DNA from: Shewanella xiamenensis
GTDB lineage: Bacteria > Pseudomonadota > Gammaproteobacteria > Enterobacterales > Shewanellaceae
Reading direction: 5' to 3'
Length of the DNA stretch: 64,000 bases
Assembly: GCF_014647135.1 (NCBI RefSeq)
Contig: NZ_BMOP01000004.1
Coordinates: 236,430 to 300,429, forward strand
The notes below the pieces were generated by a model. That model did no database searches. It saw only the letters and a program-made list of their open reading frames with translations, and was not told the DNA's origin. The translations under genes and the position numbers were made by a program. Shown here piece after piece: positions 39,361 to 49,579 of this stretch; within the stretch, counting starts at the first letter, position 1, and each line of letters opens with the position of its first letter.

Positions 39361-41500
39361 AGCTAACACTCACTTTAACGTTACGTGGCTCACCCGGCAC
39401 GGCCCACAGCGCCGAATAACTGCTGGCGATATAGTGCTCATCCAGCAGGTTATCGACATTGAGCGCGAGACTTAAGTTGTCAGCAAGTCGAGTCGTGAAA
39501 AACATTCCAAGTAACTGATAACTCGGTAATTGAAAACTCGGATCGGCCGAATCGCCCAAGCGTGAGTCCACATAACGCCAACTCAGCCCTAAATGACCAT
39601 CGATAGAAAGATCATTTAAGTCCTGTTTGATAATGATACTGCCCGTGTGTTTCGGCACATTGACCAGCGGACTGCCCGCCGGAATTAACACGCCCCAATC
39701 CAGATTCAGGCTGTCGTTCGCCGTGCGGGTATTCAGGTAGGCATAGGACAAAGTCGCTTGTAAGCTCTCGGTCAACTCGGTCGCGACATCCAATTCAATC
39801 CCCGTGCTCTTAGCTTCACCAAGGGTTGCCGAAAAGCCGACATTGACGGGATCTGAGGTCAAGATATTGCTCTTTTGCGCATCAAACCAAGCCAAGCTGC
39901 CATTAACGGGTAACTCAAACCAAGTGCTATTGAACTTAATCCCCAACTCGACGGATTTACTCTCCTCGGGCTCGAAGGGATTACCCGCATAATCAGTGCC
40001 AGAAAGCGGTAAAAATCCTTCCGAATAGGAGCCGTAAACACTTAACGCCTCAGACCATTGATACACTAATCCGACTTTCGGGCTGACTCTTTGGTCGCTT
40101 TGATCCGACAGACTCGCGTTGACCTGCTCTGCAATTTCTTGGGAATAACGGTCAAACCTTAACCCTAAATGCAGTTTCCAGTGCTCGGTTAACTCCAATT
40201 GATCCTGTAAATAGGCGCCCCAGGCATCTTGAGTCTCTCGGTTTTCATACAGCAGACTGACCTCAGGCTGAGCCGCGCCATATTGGGGCGTAAAGATATC
40301 GATAGCATAGGCACCCTTCTGGCCTCGATAGCGGTAGAGTCCCGTTTTCAGTCGATAATGATAGGCATCCGTCCCGAGCAGCAGATTGTGTCTTATGCTG
40401 CCAGTATCAAACTGGCCGCTGAGTTCGGCCCGCACTGAATGATCTTCAGAAGCGTAATCTCGATAGCGATGTTGCCGCGTCAGAGTACGGCCATCGTCAT
40501 ATAAGGATTGACGTCCCTTTGCTAATTCGGCATCCGATGAGTAACCATTCAGACTCGAATCGCGATAGTTATAACCCGCGGTAAGCGACCAATCCTCATT
40601 TAATTCATACTCATAGGTAAGCTGATGCCCAGTCGCATCCACTTTAGTTGGCCCATCGTTGGGCTCGCCCAAGTAACGCGAACGGGGCACGGTATTAAAG
40701 TCGTTATTGAGCACTACTACGCCACGGTCAAATAACTGTTCTTGCTTAAGATATTCAACCTCATACAGGAGCGATGACTTATCGGACAGTTGCCAGCGCA
40801 GCGATGGCGTGACGATTGTTTTATCGCTAAACACGTAATCGCGAAAACTGTCATGCTCCTGCCAAGCTCCATTGATCCTAAAGGCCAAGGTATCGGTCAG
40901 CCCAGAGGTAAAATCCCCCTCCAACCGATATTGATCGAAACTCCCTGCGGAGGCTTTTAAATAGCCTTGCGCCTCGTACTGCGGCTTTTTGGTCACAATA
41001 TTCACTGTGCCGCCCGGCTCCGAGCGTCCATAAAGTGCCGAACCCGGGCCTTTGAGGATTTCCACATAGGCCACATTCGATAGGTCTCTATGACCACTAA
41101 AGCCTCGACCACCATTAAAACCATTGATTAAATAGCCCGATGGCATGTTTTCATTCCCAGGAAAGCCCCGTAATGAAAAACTATCCCACAGCCCACCACC
41201 GTTATTTTGCCGCGCGACACTGGCGGAATAATCCAATAAGTCTTGAAAACGCGTCAGTCCAGTATCTTTAATCAGTTGCTCATCCAGCACAGTAATCGCT
41301 TGGGGTAACTCAGTCGCCGACACATTGCCGCGGTAGGCCTGACGATAATGAATGCTTAAACGCTCGATATCGTCGTCATTAAGTGCCGCGGTATCAGTTT
41401 GCACCGCCTCGGCGGCCAATAGGGGAACACTCGCATCCAACGCCAATAACGCCACGCCCAGCAGTAATACCGAGCGCTTGTGGCTCATATAAATAGCCAT
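39350..41500 (-). CDS. TonB-dependent siderophore-type outer-membrane receptor
   Basis: 716 residues from ATG 41500 (GGAG five bases upstream). Signal peptide 1-30 (ends LLAA). A TonB-box-like DIERLSI is near 45, then a plug domain (about 60-170: ELPQAITVLDEQLIKDTG ... DLSNVAYVEILKGPGSALYGRSEPGGTVNIVTKKP) and a 22-strand barrel ending in VSYEF with terminal Phe. The plug sequence resembles FhuE/FpvA/FoxA-type ferric-siderophore receptors. The ligand cannot be told. I see no clear Fur box directly upstream. Downstream gene overlaps. Confidence 0.93.
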   Translation of the reverse strand: MAIYMSHKRSVLLLGVALLALDASVPLLAAEAVQTDTAALNDDDIERLSIHYRQAYRGNVSATELPQAITVLDEQLIKDTGLTRFQDLLDYSASVARQNNGGGLWDSFSLRGFPGNENMPSGYLINGFNGGRGFSGHRDLSNVAYVEILKGPGSALYGRSEPGGTVNIVTKKPQYEAQGYLKASAGSFDQYRLEGDFTSGLTDTLAFRINGAWQEHDSFRDYVFSDKTIVTPSLRWQLSDKSSLLYEVEYLKQEQLFDRGVVVLNNDFNTVPRSRYLGEPNDGPTKVDATGHQLTYEYELNEDWSLTAGYNYRDSSLNGYSSDAELAKGRQSLYDDGRTLTRQHRYRDYASEDHSVRAELSGQFDTGSIRHNLLLGTDAYHYRLKTGLYRYRGQKGAYAIDIFTPQYGAAQPEVSLLYENRETQDAWGAYLQDQLELTEHWKLHLGLRFDRYSQEIAEQVNASLSDQSDQRVSPKVGLVYQWSEALSVYGSYSEGFLPLSGTDYAGNPFEPEESKSVELGIKFNSTWFELPVNGSLAWFDAQKSNILTSDPVNVGFSATLGEAKSTGIELDVATELTESLQATLSYAYLNTRTANDSLNLDWGVLIPAGSPLVNVPKHTGSIIIKQDLNDLSIDGHLGLSWRYVDSRLGDSADPSFQLPSYQLLGMFFTTRLADNLSLALNVDNLLDEHYIASSYSALWAVPGEPRNVKVSVSYEF

Positions 41501-41585
41501 TTTTACTCCAAAAATAAACAGCATCGGGCACCTTAGTTAAGCCAAGGCGCTCGAAGAATAAGAGAAATAGATAAAAAAGCAGGAG

Positions 41586-41885
41586 TTATGCTGTAAGCGG
41601 CGGCGCGCGGCTATGGAAGTGGCGCCTAAATGGCGTCTTAAAAGAAATAACATCAAACTCAACCGAGATAACACCCTGTTGAGCAACTTGAAAATCTAAA
41701 GGAGAGTATGAGATCGCATGCTGCAATTGGTGCTGATGCAAACACAGCGCACAGTGGGCCTTGGTATCATCATTGAGGTGGGAAACACTGTGCACCGCAA
41801 ACGCAACAGACAGCAACACTAAGATGGCGGCAAGCCATAGTGCTAATCTGCGCCTTGTTTGTATCACAGAGCTCAAACCATACAT
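41586..41885 (-). CDS. Small Cys/His-rich membrane protein, DUF2946-like
   Basis: 99 residues from ATG 41885 (GAGGATGT upstream). One membrane segment at about 13-32 with HSVSHLNDD, then CALCLHQHQLQH, a Cys-x-x-Cys with three His just beyond. This kind of protein (DUF2946/DUF2607 group) is often next to TonB receptors or metal genes. It is 85 bp ahead of the TonB receptor on the same strand, so likely one operon. Metal binding is inferred from the motif only. Confidence 0.7.
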   Translation of the reverse strand: MYGLSSVIQTRRRLALWLAAILVLLSVAFAVHSVSHLNDDTKAHCALCLHQHQLQHAISYSPLDFQVAQQGVISVEFDVISFKTPFRRHFHSRAPPLTA

Positions 41886-41989
41886 CCTCAAACCAAAGGG
41901 ATTGCGATTGTATGTTAGACATAACGAAAGTTGCAAATACCTTTACTTAACAAATGTAAGCAAATGCACTGCGAAATTTTATGACGGCT

Positions 41990-42028
41990 AAAATAAAACG
42001 GCTCGCATATTGCTATGCAAGCCGTTGT
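41990..42028 (-). terminator. Terminator of tRNA-Trp
   Basis: On the minus strand ACGGCTTGCATAGCAATATGCGAGCCGT forms a long stem followed by TTTATTTT, just after the tRNA 3' end. Confidence 0.85.
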
Positions 42029-42034
42029 TTTATT

Positions 42035-42111
42035 TGGCAGGGGTGGCAGGACTCGAACCCGCAACCATCGGTTTTGGAGACCGCTGTTCTACCAATTGGA
42101 ACTACACCCCT
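42035..42111 (-). tRNA. tRNA-Trp (anticodon CCA)
   Basis: 77-nt tRNA with encoded CCA. Acceptor AGGGGTG pairs with CACCCCT, anticodon loop TCTCCAAAA gives CCA. Single-gene unit with own promoter and terminator. Confidence 0.97.
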
Positions 42112-42124
42112 GTTGACGTGGGGC

Positions 42125-42153
42125 ATTATGCTAAAAGCACTCTCAAAGGTAAA
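42125..42153 (-). promoter_or_regulatory. Promoter of tRNA-Trp
   Basis: TTTACC, 17-bp spacer, CATAAT on the minus strand, with a GCCCC discriminator; 13 bp before the tRNA. The -10 and discriminator resemble those of the tRNA operon at 11.6 kb. Confidence 0.75.
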
Positions 42154-42418
42154 GGACTTTTTATGACAAACTTAATTAACTGAGGAATTTTCAAACAAGT
42201 TTTGCATCTACTGTTGATTTAATTGGCATAAAGCTGAAAAAGTCGTCATGTAAGCTCATTGCAGAATGTTCAAAACCCGCTGGCAACAGCGTAAACGGTG
42301 AAACCTGATGCTCTGTCTATGCCCCAGAAACTCACAAAAGAGTCGTGAAAACGCCTTAAAGGATAAATTTAAGCGCTGTGCGTACCAAGCACTCACTAAT
42401 TAATCCCATCGCTGAAAG
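42154..42418. other. Intergenic region upstream of tRNA-Trp
   Basis: 265 bp between the tRNA-Trp promoter and the end of the Cys-cluster gene. I see no gene, repeat or clear terminator. Confidence 0.5.
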
Positions 42419-43387
42419 TTAATCATCAAGGGTTGAGATAAAAATTCGCCGCAAATCATTGTCCCAAAGCTGGATAATCTTGCGGGTCTTATCCTTATTC
42501 CAAAAACACTTGCCAAACAGGATAAGCCCTGCGCCCTCTAAATCTCGTTTATCTTCGATATTAAAGCGCTTAAACAGTTTGGTTTTGACCGCCTCGATTG
42601 GAATGCCTATGTCTTTACTGTCGGCAGGATTGAGCCAAGATAACGTCGGGTCGCTATGGGAGATAGTGCCCCAGTACATATGGGGTTTATTATCCGTCGG
42701 ATCCGCATCGGCAAAATTCACAAACAAATTCTTCGCCCGCCAGCGGTACTTACGCTCATCATCGGTGTAAACCCAAAGATCCGAAGTCGCCAGATCGGAG
42801 CCTCGCAGCAGGCTATGGAGTAACTTTTCTAGCCCTTGGCTCGGAGTACGCTTTGCCGTGATGGCTATTTCTGGCTTATCGGCCGCTACCTGATAGTCAG
42901 CTTTTGGCTCCTGTACTGACTCTAATTGCTCGGTATCATTTTCAATTTCACTTTTGGCTACAACCTCTTGCTCTTGGGGAGCATTGATTTTGTGCGCTGA
43001 GTTAGATGGTCTCTTATTACTGGGATTAAGCGAAAAATCGATGACCAAAGCATCGGCGTCGAGCAATTGTTGCTGCACTTCGAGGGCATCTTGTTCTTCA
43101 CGGGACTTTTGCGCCGACGGATTAAATTCGATGCAATCTAACTCATGATAACGGGAGCCAAAACAGGCGGCCTTTCCATCCTTAGATGCTTTACGAAAAT
43201 AGGCTTTGCCGTAGCAGGCGGGGCAATATAAATGCTGGCGCAAACGCTCAATCTCAGCCTCGGGTAACTGCTGAAACTTGAACACACTGTAGGTGACGCC
43301 AGCCTGAGCATGAGGATTGAGTCGTAATGGTGACGAAGCCTGCTCTGCAGCAGCCTCGGTTGTGAGTACACAAATCGCATCCAACAT
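42419..43387 (-). CDS. Uncharacterised protein with N-terminal Cys-cluster (zinc-ribbon-like)
   Basis: 322 residues, SD GGGAGCAAGAG before ATG 43387. Residues 55-85 hold C55PAC58, C75, H81 and C85 in the frame CPACYGKAYFRKASKDGKAAC, probably binding zinc; the CPxC ... YFRK pattern is somewhat like the N-terminal ribbon of CoiA-type nucleases. Residues 90-190 are charged and low-complexity. The C-terminal part (190-322: WVYTDDERKYRWRAKNLFVNF, GLILFGKCFWNKDKTRKIIQLW) looks folded but unfamiliar. Upstream on the same strand is an RNase D-like exonuclease gene, 43 bp away, so a role in nucleic-acid metabolism is possible but unproven. Confidence 0.75.
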   Translation of the reverse strand: MLDAICVLTTEAAAEQASSPLRLNPHAQAGVTYSVFKFQQLPEAEIERLRQHLYCPACYGKAYFRKASKDGKAACFGSRYHELDCIEFNPSAQKSREEQDALEVQQQLLDADALVIDFSLNPSNKRPSNSAHKINAPQEQEVVAKSEIENDTEQLESVQEPKADYQVAADKPEIAITAKRTPSQGLEKLLHSLLRGSDLATSDLWVYTDDERKYRWRAKNLFVNFADADPTDNKPHMYWGTISHSDPTLSWLNPADSKDIGIPIEAVKTKLFKRFNIEDKRDLEGAGLILFGKCFWNKDKTRKIIQLWDNDLRRIFISTLDD

Positions 43388-43430
43388 CTCTTGCTCCCTA
43401 ATCCTTATCTTCGCGACCTTATCTCAAGTC

Positions 43431-44330
43431 TTAAGCTGGAAGAAAATAGCTCGCGAGTCGTGCTGCTAAACTCGGCGGCAATAAGGGTTTATTAGCGACT
43501 GTCGTTTTGCCATAAAAACCTTGCAGCTTGTCGATTAACTGCCAAAAACATTGGTTCGCTGCCAATGCATCGAGGGCGGCGTACTGAACTTGCGCTTGAG
43601 ATAAAGGCACCTGTTGCCAATTCGAGAGAGTCATTTTTTTAGGTTTATCGATGCGTTTATGCAGTAATGCCGCCACCAATTGCCGCGTGCCCATCTCCTT
43701 CCCAGCCCCGAGCTGCGCCATCGCCCAATTCAAATCGAGTCGAGGGGAGACCTGAATATCCCAATCCCGTTTCAGTGCTTGGCCATCGCCCCTTAATCCA
43801 ATCCCCACTTTGAGGATCTGCTCATTTTCGAGCAAAGGTTTAAGCTCGGCGAGCCTCTCACCCAATACCGCCTGTTGAAATAAATAACAGGTATCGGAGG
43901 TCGCCAATTGCACTAAGCTCAAGGGATGTTGAACACCCGGCTCAAAGCTTGCCCGCGTTTCGGTATCAAACCCCAGCACGGATTCACTGCTAAGTTGTTG
44001 TAAGGCGGCGGTAAGCGTATCGGGCGTGACTAATTCCACCCGTATTTCAACACGCATGTCGTCCCGCATATCCACCAGCGACAGTGGCGCAAGGTTTGCC
44101 AGCTCGGCATCTGTTAAGCGCGTGGTTAAGGCAAGCTTTTGTTGAAACCATGCAAACTTGAGTTGCGAATCGCCTGCCGATAAATCCCCCGCTTGGAGCT
44201 CGGTTAACTCCGCCAGATAGTTGCTGCCCGCCGCATCCATCGCCGCCAGCAGTTTGTCGGTATGTTCGCCTAATTCCTCACGCAGCCAAGCCAACTTATT
44301 GGGGGAAAGGCAATAACGCATTAATTGCAT
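43431..44330 (-). CDS. RNase D-like 3'-5' exonuclease domain protein
   Basis: 299 residues. The DEDDy exonuclease motifs are present: Exo I FDTETRA (about 142-148), Exo II in KVGIGLRGDGQALKRDW, and Exo III YAALDALAAN with Tyr and Asp. The N-terminal 100 residues are helical and unrecognised. There is no HRDC domain, so it is not RNase D itself. It starts the two-gene unit with the Cys-cluster protein. Confidence 0.88.
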   Translation of the reverse strand: MQLMRYCLSPNKLAWLREELGEHTDKLLAAMDAAGSNYLAELTELQAGDLSAGDSQLKFAWFQQKLALTTRLTDAELANLAPLSLVDMRDDMRVEIRVELVTPDTLTAALQQLSSESVLGFDTETRASFEPGVQHPLSLVQLATSDTCYLFQQAVLGERLAELKPLLENEQILKVGIGLRGDGQALKRDWDIQVSPRLDLNWAMAQLGAGKEMGTRQLVAALLHKRIDKPKKMTLSNWQQVPLSQAQVQYAALDALAANQCFWQLIDKLQGFYGKTTVANKPLLPPSLAARLASYFLPA

Positions 44331-44434
44331 AATTCGTCCTTGAGCGCTGAAATAATCGCGGCGAGCACCTTTGCACTCGCACAGCTCGGATTAGCTGACG
44401 CTATAATCGCCAGCAATAAAAGGATGAAAACGGA

Positions 44435-45361
44435 TCAGCTACGCAGCTTTTGGAATCCGGTCATCACCAATACCGCTAGGGCGCCCGCCGCAATACCAAA
44501 GAGCGCATTAAGCACACTCGGCGTCAGTAAACCAAGCATGGGGCCGACTAGGGCAAAGGTTTCCACAAATTGCTCGGCATGGTGAATTTGCTCGCCGACC
44601 CAATGTAAACCATGAGTCAGAATGCCGCCCCCCACCATAAACATGGCGGCGGTCCCGATAATGGTTAGGCTCTTCATCAACACGGGCGCCGCGCTGAGTA
44701 AGCCAAACCCCAACTTACGATTAAAGCGAGTGAAGCCCGACTCGCCCTGACGCTGGCTAAGATAAAGGCCCGCATCGTCCATTTTGACAATGGCTGCCAC
44801 CAAACCATAAACGCCTATGGTCATCACGATACCAATAATGGCGAGGGTAAAAAATTGCGTTGAGAGCGACTTATCCGCAACTATGCCTAAGGTGATGGCG
44901 ATAATCTCAGCCGAGAGAACAAAGTCGGTGCGGATAGCACCCTTCACTTTTTCCTTTTCATAGGCCGCAAGATCGCTTATCTCGGGTATGTCAGATTCGG
45001 CCTGCTCCGCGTGTTTGTCTTTGCGGTGGCTATAGCTGTGGTGTAATTTCTCAAAGCCTTCAAAACATAAAAACAAGCCGCCGAACATCAATAAGGGGGT
45101 CACCGCCCAAGGAATAAAGGCGCTGATCAACATGGCTGCAGGCACTAAAATCAATTTATTGCGAAACGAGCCTAAGGCGACCGCCCAGACCACAGGTAAT
45201 TCGCGGTCGGCACTCACGCCCGTGACTTGCTGGGCGTTTAAGGCCAAATCGTCCCCTAACACCCCAGCGGTTTTCTTGGCCGCGACCTTACTCATCACTG
45301 CCACGTCATCCAAAATGGATGCAATATCGTCGAGTAAGGTTAATAAACTTGCCCCTGCCAT
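44435..45361 (-). CDS. DUF808 family inner-membrane protein (YedI-like)
   Basis: 308 residues from ATG 45361, preceded by GGGAG. N-terminal MAGASLLTLLDDIASILDDVAVMSKVAAKKTAGVLGDDLALNA is the family signature. About six membrane segments follow with IRTDFVLSAEIIAITLG. Function unknown. 104 bp upstream of the exonuclease gene. Confidence 0.9.
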   Translation of the reverse strand: MAGASLLTLLDDIASILDDVAVMSKVAAKKTAGVLGDDLALNAQQVTGVSADRELPVVWAVALGSFRNKLILVPAAMLISAFIPWAVTPLLMFGGLFLCFEGFEKLHHSYSHRKDKHAEQAESDIPEISDLAAYEKEKVKGAIRTDFVLSAEIIAITLGIVADKSLSTQFFTLAIIGIVMTIGVYGLVAAIVKMDDAGLYLSQRQGESGFTRFNRKLGFGLLSAAPVLMKSLTIIGTAAMFMVGGGILTHGLHWVGEQIHHAEQFVETFALVGPMLGLLTPSVLNALFGIAAGALAVLVMTGFQKLRS

Positions 45362-45617
45362 ACACACTCCCTTAAACCAATGTTTTATTTTGCCGATTCT
45401 GCTTTGGTAATAGTAACTTAGTTAGATTAAGCCCGCATAGAGCATTGTCTCTATCCAGATGTACTTTATCTTAAAGCACTTCCCTTTATACACAGATTAA
45501 ATCAGTGCGGGCTGTAAGCAAGATCACAGCCATAGTGCAATAGCACCACACTATTTGGCGGAAAAGAGTATACTAAGCCCAGAATTTTTTACTCATTTGC
45601 CATTACAGGATGTCAAC

Positions 45618-46277
45618 ATGACTCAAGATGAAATGAAAAAAGCCGCAGGCTGGGCTGCACTCAAATACGTTGAGAAGGACAGCATTGTAGGTGTGGGCAC
45701 AGGCTCAACCGTTAACCACTTTATCGATGCTTTGGCGACCATGAAGGCCGATATTGAAGGTGCGGTATCAAGCTCAGAAGCCTCTACCCAAAAGATGAAA
45801 GCCCTTGGCATCCCAGTTTATGACTTAAACAGCGTCGATAAATTATCCGTGTATGTTGATGGTGCCGATGAAATTAACGGCCATATGGACATGATCAAAG
45901 GCGGCGGCGCGGCATTAACCCGCGAGAAAATCGTTGCGGCTGTGGCTGAAAAGTTTATCTGTATCGTGGATAACACTAAACAAGTGGATATTTTGGGTGA
46001 ATTCCCGCTGCCCGTTGAAGTGATCCCAATGGCGCGCTCTTACGTGGCCCGTGAACTCGTCAAACTCGGCGGCGACCCAGTGTACCGTGAAGGCGTTGTG
46101 ACTGATAACGGCAACGTGATCCTCGACGTTTACAACCTTAAGATCATCAATCCTAAGGAATTAGAAGAGAAGATCAACGCCATCGTCGGCGTAGTGACCA
46201 ACGGTCTATTCGCAAAACGCGGCGCCGATGTGTTACTGGTTGGCACCCCTGAAGGCGTGAAAACCTTTACCGCTTAA
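45618..46277 (+). CDS. rpiA: Ribose-5-phosphate isomerase A
   Basis: Interconverts ribose-5-P and ribulose-5-P in the pentose phosphate pathway. 219 residues from ATG 45618, identical in length to E. coli; AGGATGT precedes it, and the upstream frame from 45555 is not used. Motifs [24 protein letters not shown] and [12 protein letters not shown], including the catalytic Asp and Glu, are intact. Confidence 0.98.
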   Translation: MTQDEMKKAAGWAALKYVEKDSIVGVGTGSTVNHFIDALATMKADIEGAVSSSEASTQKMKALGIPVYDLNSVDKLSVYVDGADEINGHMDMIKGGGAALTREKIVAAVAEKFICIVDNTKQVDILGEFPLPVEVIPMARSYVARELVKLGGDPVYREGVVTDNGNVILDVYNLKIINPKELEEKINAIVGVVTNGLFAKRGADVLLVGTPEGVKTFTA

Positions 46278-46312
46278 GGCAAGGTGAGTAGAAAGACTCC
46301 CATGCGAGAAAC

Positions 46313-46347
46313 AAAAATGCCGCTGCAACTGCACCGGCATTTTTTTA
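46313..46347. terminator. Terminator between rpiA and rlmI
   Basis: AAAAATGCCG / CGGCATTTTTTT hairpin 35 bp after rpiA, with T-runs on both strands, between two convergent genes. Confidence 0.88.
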
Positions 46348-46369
46348 TAACGTTGACACAATCAAACGA

Positions 46370-47641
<1,272 letters not shown>

Positions 47642-47831
47642 CTAAAAATGGAAGCGGATAATATACCTAATAGGGTTCAAGTGCGAGCCATCTGTCCAAA
47701 ACATCAGCTCTCCATTCCCATGGTCTGCGATCATACTCCAGTTTCGCGGGTAAAACCCTGGGCCGAGGGCGTGTTAACGCTTCAAGATGAGATGTTGTTC
47801 TTGATGGCATCCTCGACAGTTATTTTACTTG

Positions 47832-48965
47832 CTAACGCCGCAGCGCCAATTCCACCCATACCGGTGCATGGTCGGTACTGTAAGCATCGCGCTCATATTC
47901 GGGCCTGACTAAGTGTCTATCGCAGGTTTGATAATCCACCACCTGAGCCAAACTGCGACTATCACTGGCATCAAACTCATTGGAAAGCAAAATATAATCG
48001 AGTACCGAACCTTTAGGGCCGTAGTAATGGGTTGCAGCTCGATGCTCCCGAGAATGGACTAGGTTATCGGGCATATTCGCCGCAATAAATAACTCGTAAG
48101 CATCTTGCAGTCGATATTGGGCAAACACAGCCGAACGTGCAGTATCAGACAAATGCCCAAGTCCCGCGGCCTTAATATCATTGCTGTGAAGATGCTCGCC
48201 TTGGAGCGTTAATGCATCCAACGCCCCCATGGACAAACTATCGTTAAAATCACCCATCAGGATCACCGGATATCTTATGCTTTGCCGCCGCGCGAGAATA
48301 GCATGGAACAACAATGCCGCCTCTGCGCCCCGCTGCATGGTCGATGCCCAGCGACCTAGGGCTTGCTCAGTTAATAACTTAGTCTCAGAGTGCAACGCAA
48401 GCGTGGGCGGCGCACTTAAGGTTAAGCCTAAGGGATGTGGCTCTAACGCAAGTCCCGGGCGCTTAGATTTAAAATGCACCACATAGCAATCACAAGCGCC
48501 AATTTGCGGTATATCCACCGTCGCCCGCAGCACTTTACGACTAAAGGTAAATTGGCTCGATAACCCCATCGCTGCCACTAAATGTGCATCGGGTTCAATC
48601 GCATGCACCTCAAGGATAGGAAAGCGCGACGCTAGCGCAACCACAGGGCTTTGATAAATGTAATCACTGACCAAAGTGGCGCTATCAACTATGGCAAAAT
48701 GTGTTAACCCTTGCTGCGCCGCAAGTTGTTTTAATGGCTCAGGGCTAAACACTTCCTGAAACCCGACAATATCCGGATGATATTGGTTTAAAAGCTCGCC
48801 AAACCACTGACACTTCTTTTGCCATTGGCCATGGCTATAGATATTTTCAAAATCGTAAAAGGCTAAAGGTGGTTCAATAAAATTAAATAGATTGATAGTC
48901 GCAATACGAATATTCGAGTAGCAGTTTTCAGCCGAAATGGACTGCTGTTGGGAAGCAAATGTCAC
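47832..48965 (-). CDS. Endonuclease/exonuclease/phosphatase (EEP) family protein
   Basis: 377 residues from GTG 48965, preceded by GAGG eight bases away; a TTG at 48986 would add seven residues but has no ribosome site. EEP catalytic residues: IRIATINLFNF (Asn), VGFQEVF (Glu), GDFNDSLSMG (Asp, Asn) and YSTDHAPVWVEL (Asp-His). No signal peptide is seen, so probably cytoplasmic. Could act on nucleic acid, phosphoinositol or sphingolipid-like substrates; the sequence does not decide. Confidence 0.88.
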   Translation of the reverse strand: MTFASQQQSISAENCYSNIRIATINLFNFIEPPLAFYDFENIYSHGQWQKKCQWFGELLNQYHPDIVGFQEVFSPEPLKQLAAQQGLTHFAIVDSATLVSDYIYQSPVVALASRFPILEVHAIEPDAHLVAAMGLSSQFTFSRKVLRATVDIPQIGACDCYVVHFKSKRPGLALEPHPLGLTLSAPPTLALHSETKLLTEQALGRWASTMQRGAEAALLFHAILARRQSIRYPVILMGDFNDSLSMGALDALTLQGEHLHSNDIKAAGLGHLSDTARSAVFAQYRLQDAYELFIAANMPDNLVHSREHRAATHYYGPKGSVLDYILLSNEFDASDSRSLAQVVDYQTCDRHLVRPEYERDAYSTDHAPVWVELALRR

Positions 48966-49230
48966 AGGTGATTCCTCTTTAGCCAAACCGTTGTGCTAAT
49001 TAAACTCGGTTTTTAACTGATTGCGATAAATCGATTTTATCATTAAATACATCCATTAACTGGCGCAGAACAACAGCAATTAATAAATATCAAATCTTAT
49101 AAAAATACAATCCGATACCCTAAGGCAACCTGCCAAACACAAAAATGCAACACAGCAAAAACCTAAAACAAAAATTAACTCAAGAATAAAAGCAAAATTG
49201 AAACATAAACATAGGTAATAGCCTATTGGG
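48966..49230. other. AT-rich intergenic region
   Basis: 265 bp, markedly AT-rich (many A-runs at 49080-49215), between the divergent EEP gene and the mgtE-unit promoter. Runs of A in phase could bend DNA upstream of the promoter. No gene seen. Confidence 0.45.
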
Positions 49231-49258
49231 TTGACTTTCATTGTCAGCGGTTTAGAAT
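49231..49258 (+). promoter_or_regulatory. Promoter of the mgtE unit
   Basis: TTGACT (49231-49236), 16-bp spacer, TAGAAT (49253-49258). Transcription would begin near 49265, leaving a 5' leader of about 315 nt before the first gene. Confidence 0.65.
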
Positions 49259-49264
49259 CTAGCC

Positions 49265-49579
49265 GATTTTACCATTAGGAGACCCACTGTGGGCACACAC
49301 ATAAGCGACAGTAGATGCCCTGTCCAAAAGACAGGATTTAACGCCTAGCACTAGCCCGCAATATTTTGCTGCTACCTGCTAAGCAGGGTAGTAGCGTGAC
49401 ACATCTCACCCCACTCCCGTACATTCAATTTCAGACCTTAATATTAGCCAGTCATGCTAGCGTTAGCGCTCGCCTATTGGTTTTTTCCGGCATTGAGCCG
49501 GAGAATAAGTGCTGCCTATTGAATACATCTTCACGCCTATTTTGCCCCAGTTGGCTCCCCACACTCAGGGAGTTAAACC
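49265..49579 (+). promoter_or_regulatory. Long structured 5' leader, candidate M-box-type Mg2+ riboswitch
   Basis: The leader precedes a secreted-protein gene and mgtE. Long-range pairing is possible between CCATTAGG (49272-49279) and CCTATTGG (49473-49480), seven of eight pairs, closing a domain of about 210 nt. Inside are CCTGTC-CAAAA-GACAGG (49319-49335) and an imperfect stem GCTGCTACCTGC / GCAGGGTAGTAGC (49368-49395). A GTTAGCGCTC stretch before the closing strand recalls the M-box GCTAAAGCTC. TTTTTT follows the closing strand, then hairpin CCGGC-ATTGA-GCCGG. This architecture fits the Mg2+-sensing M-box known before mgtE genes, but the core sequence is not an exact match. Confidence 0.5.

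Noticed and set aside
41886..41990. Possible Zur or Fur site before the Cys/His membrane protein (GTTATGTCTAAC)
   Set aside because: Half-site spacing is one base off the Zur pattern and there is no Fur similarity.
47648..47908. 86-codon plus-strand frame between rlmI and the EEP gene
   Set aside because: No ribosome site, unusual composition, and it overlaps the 3' end of the EEP gene.
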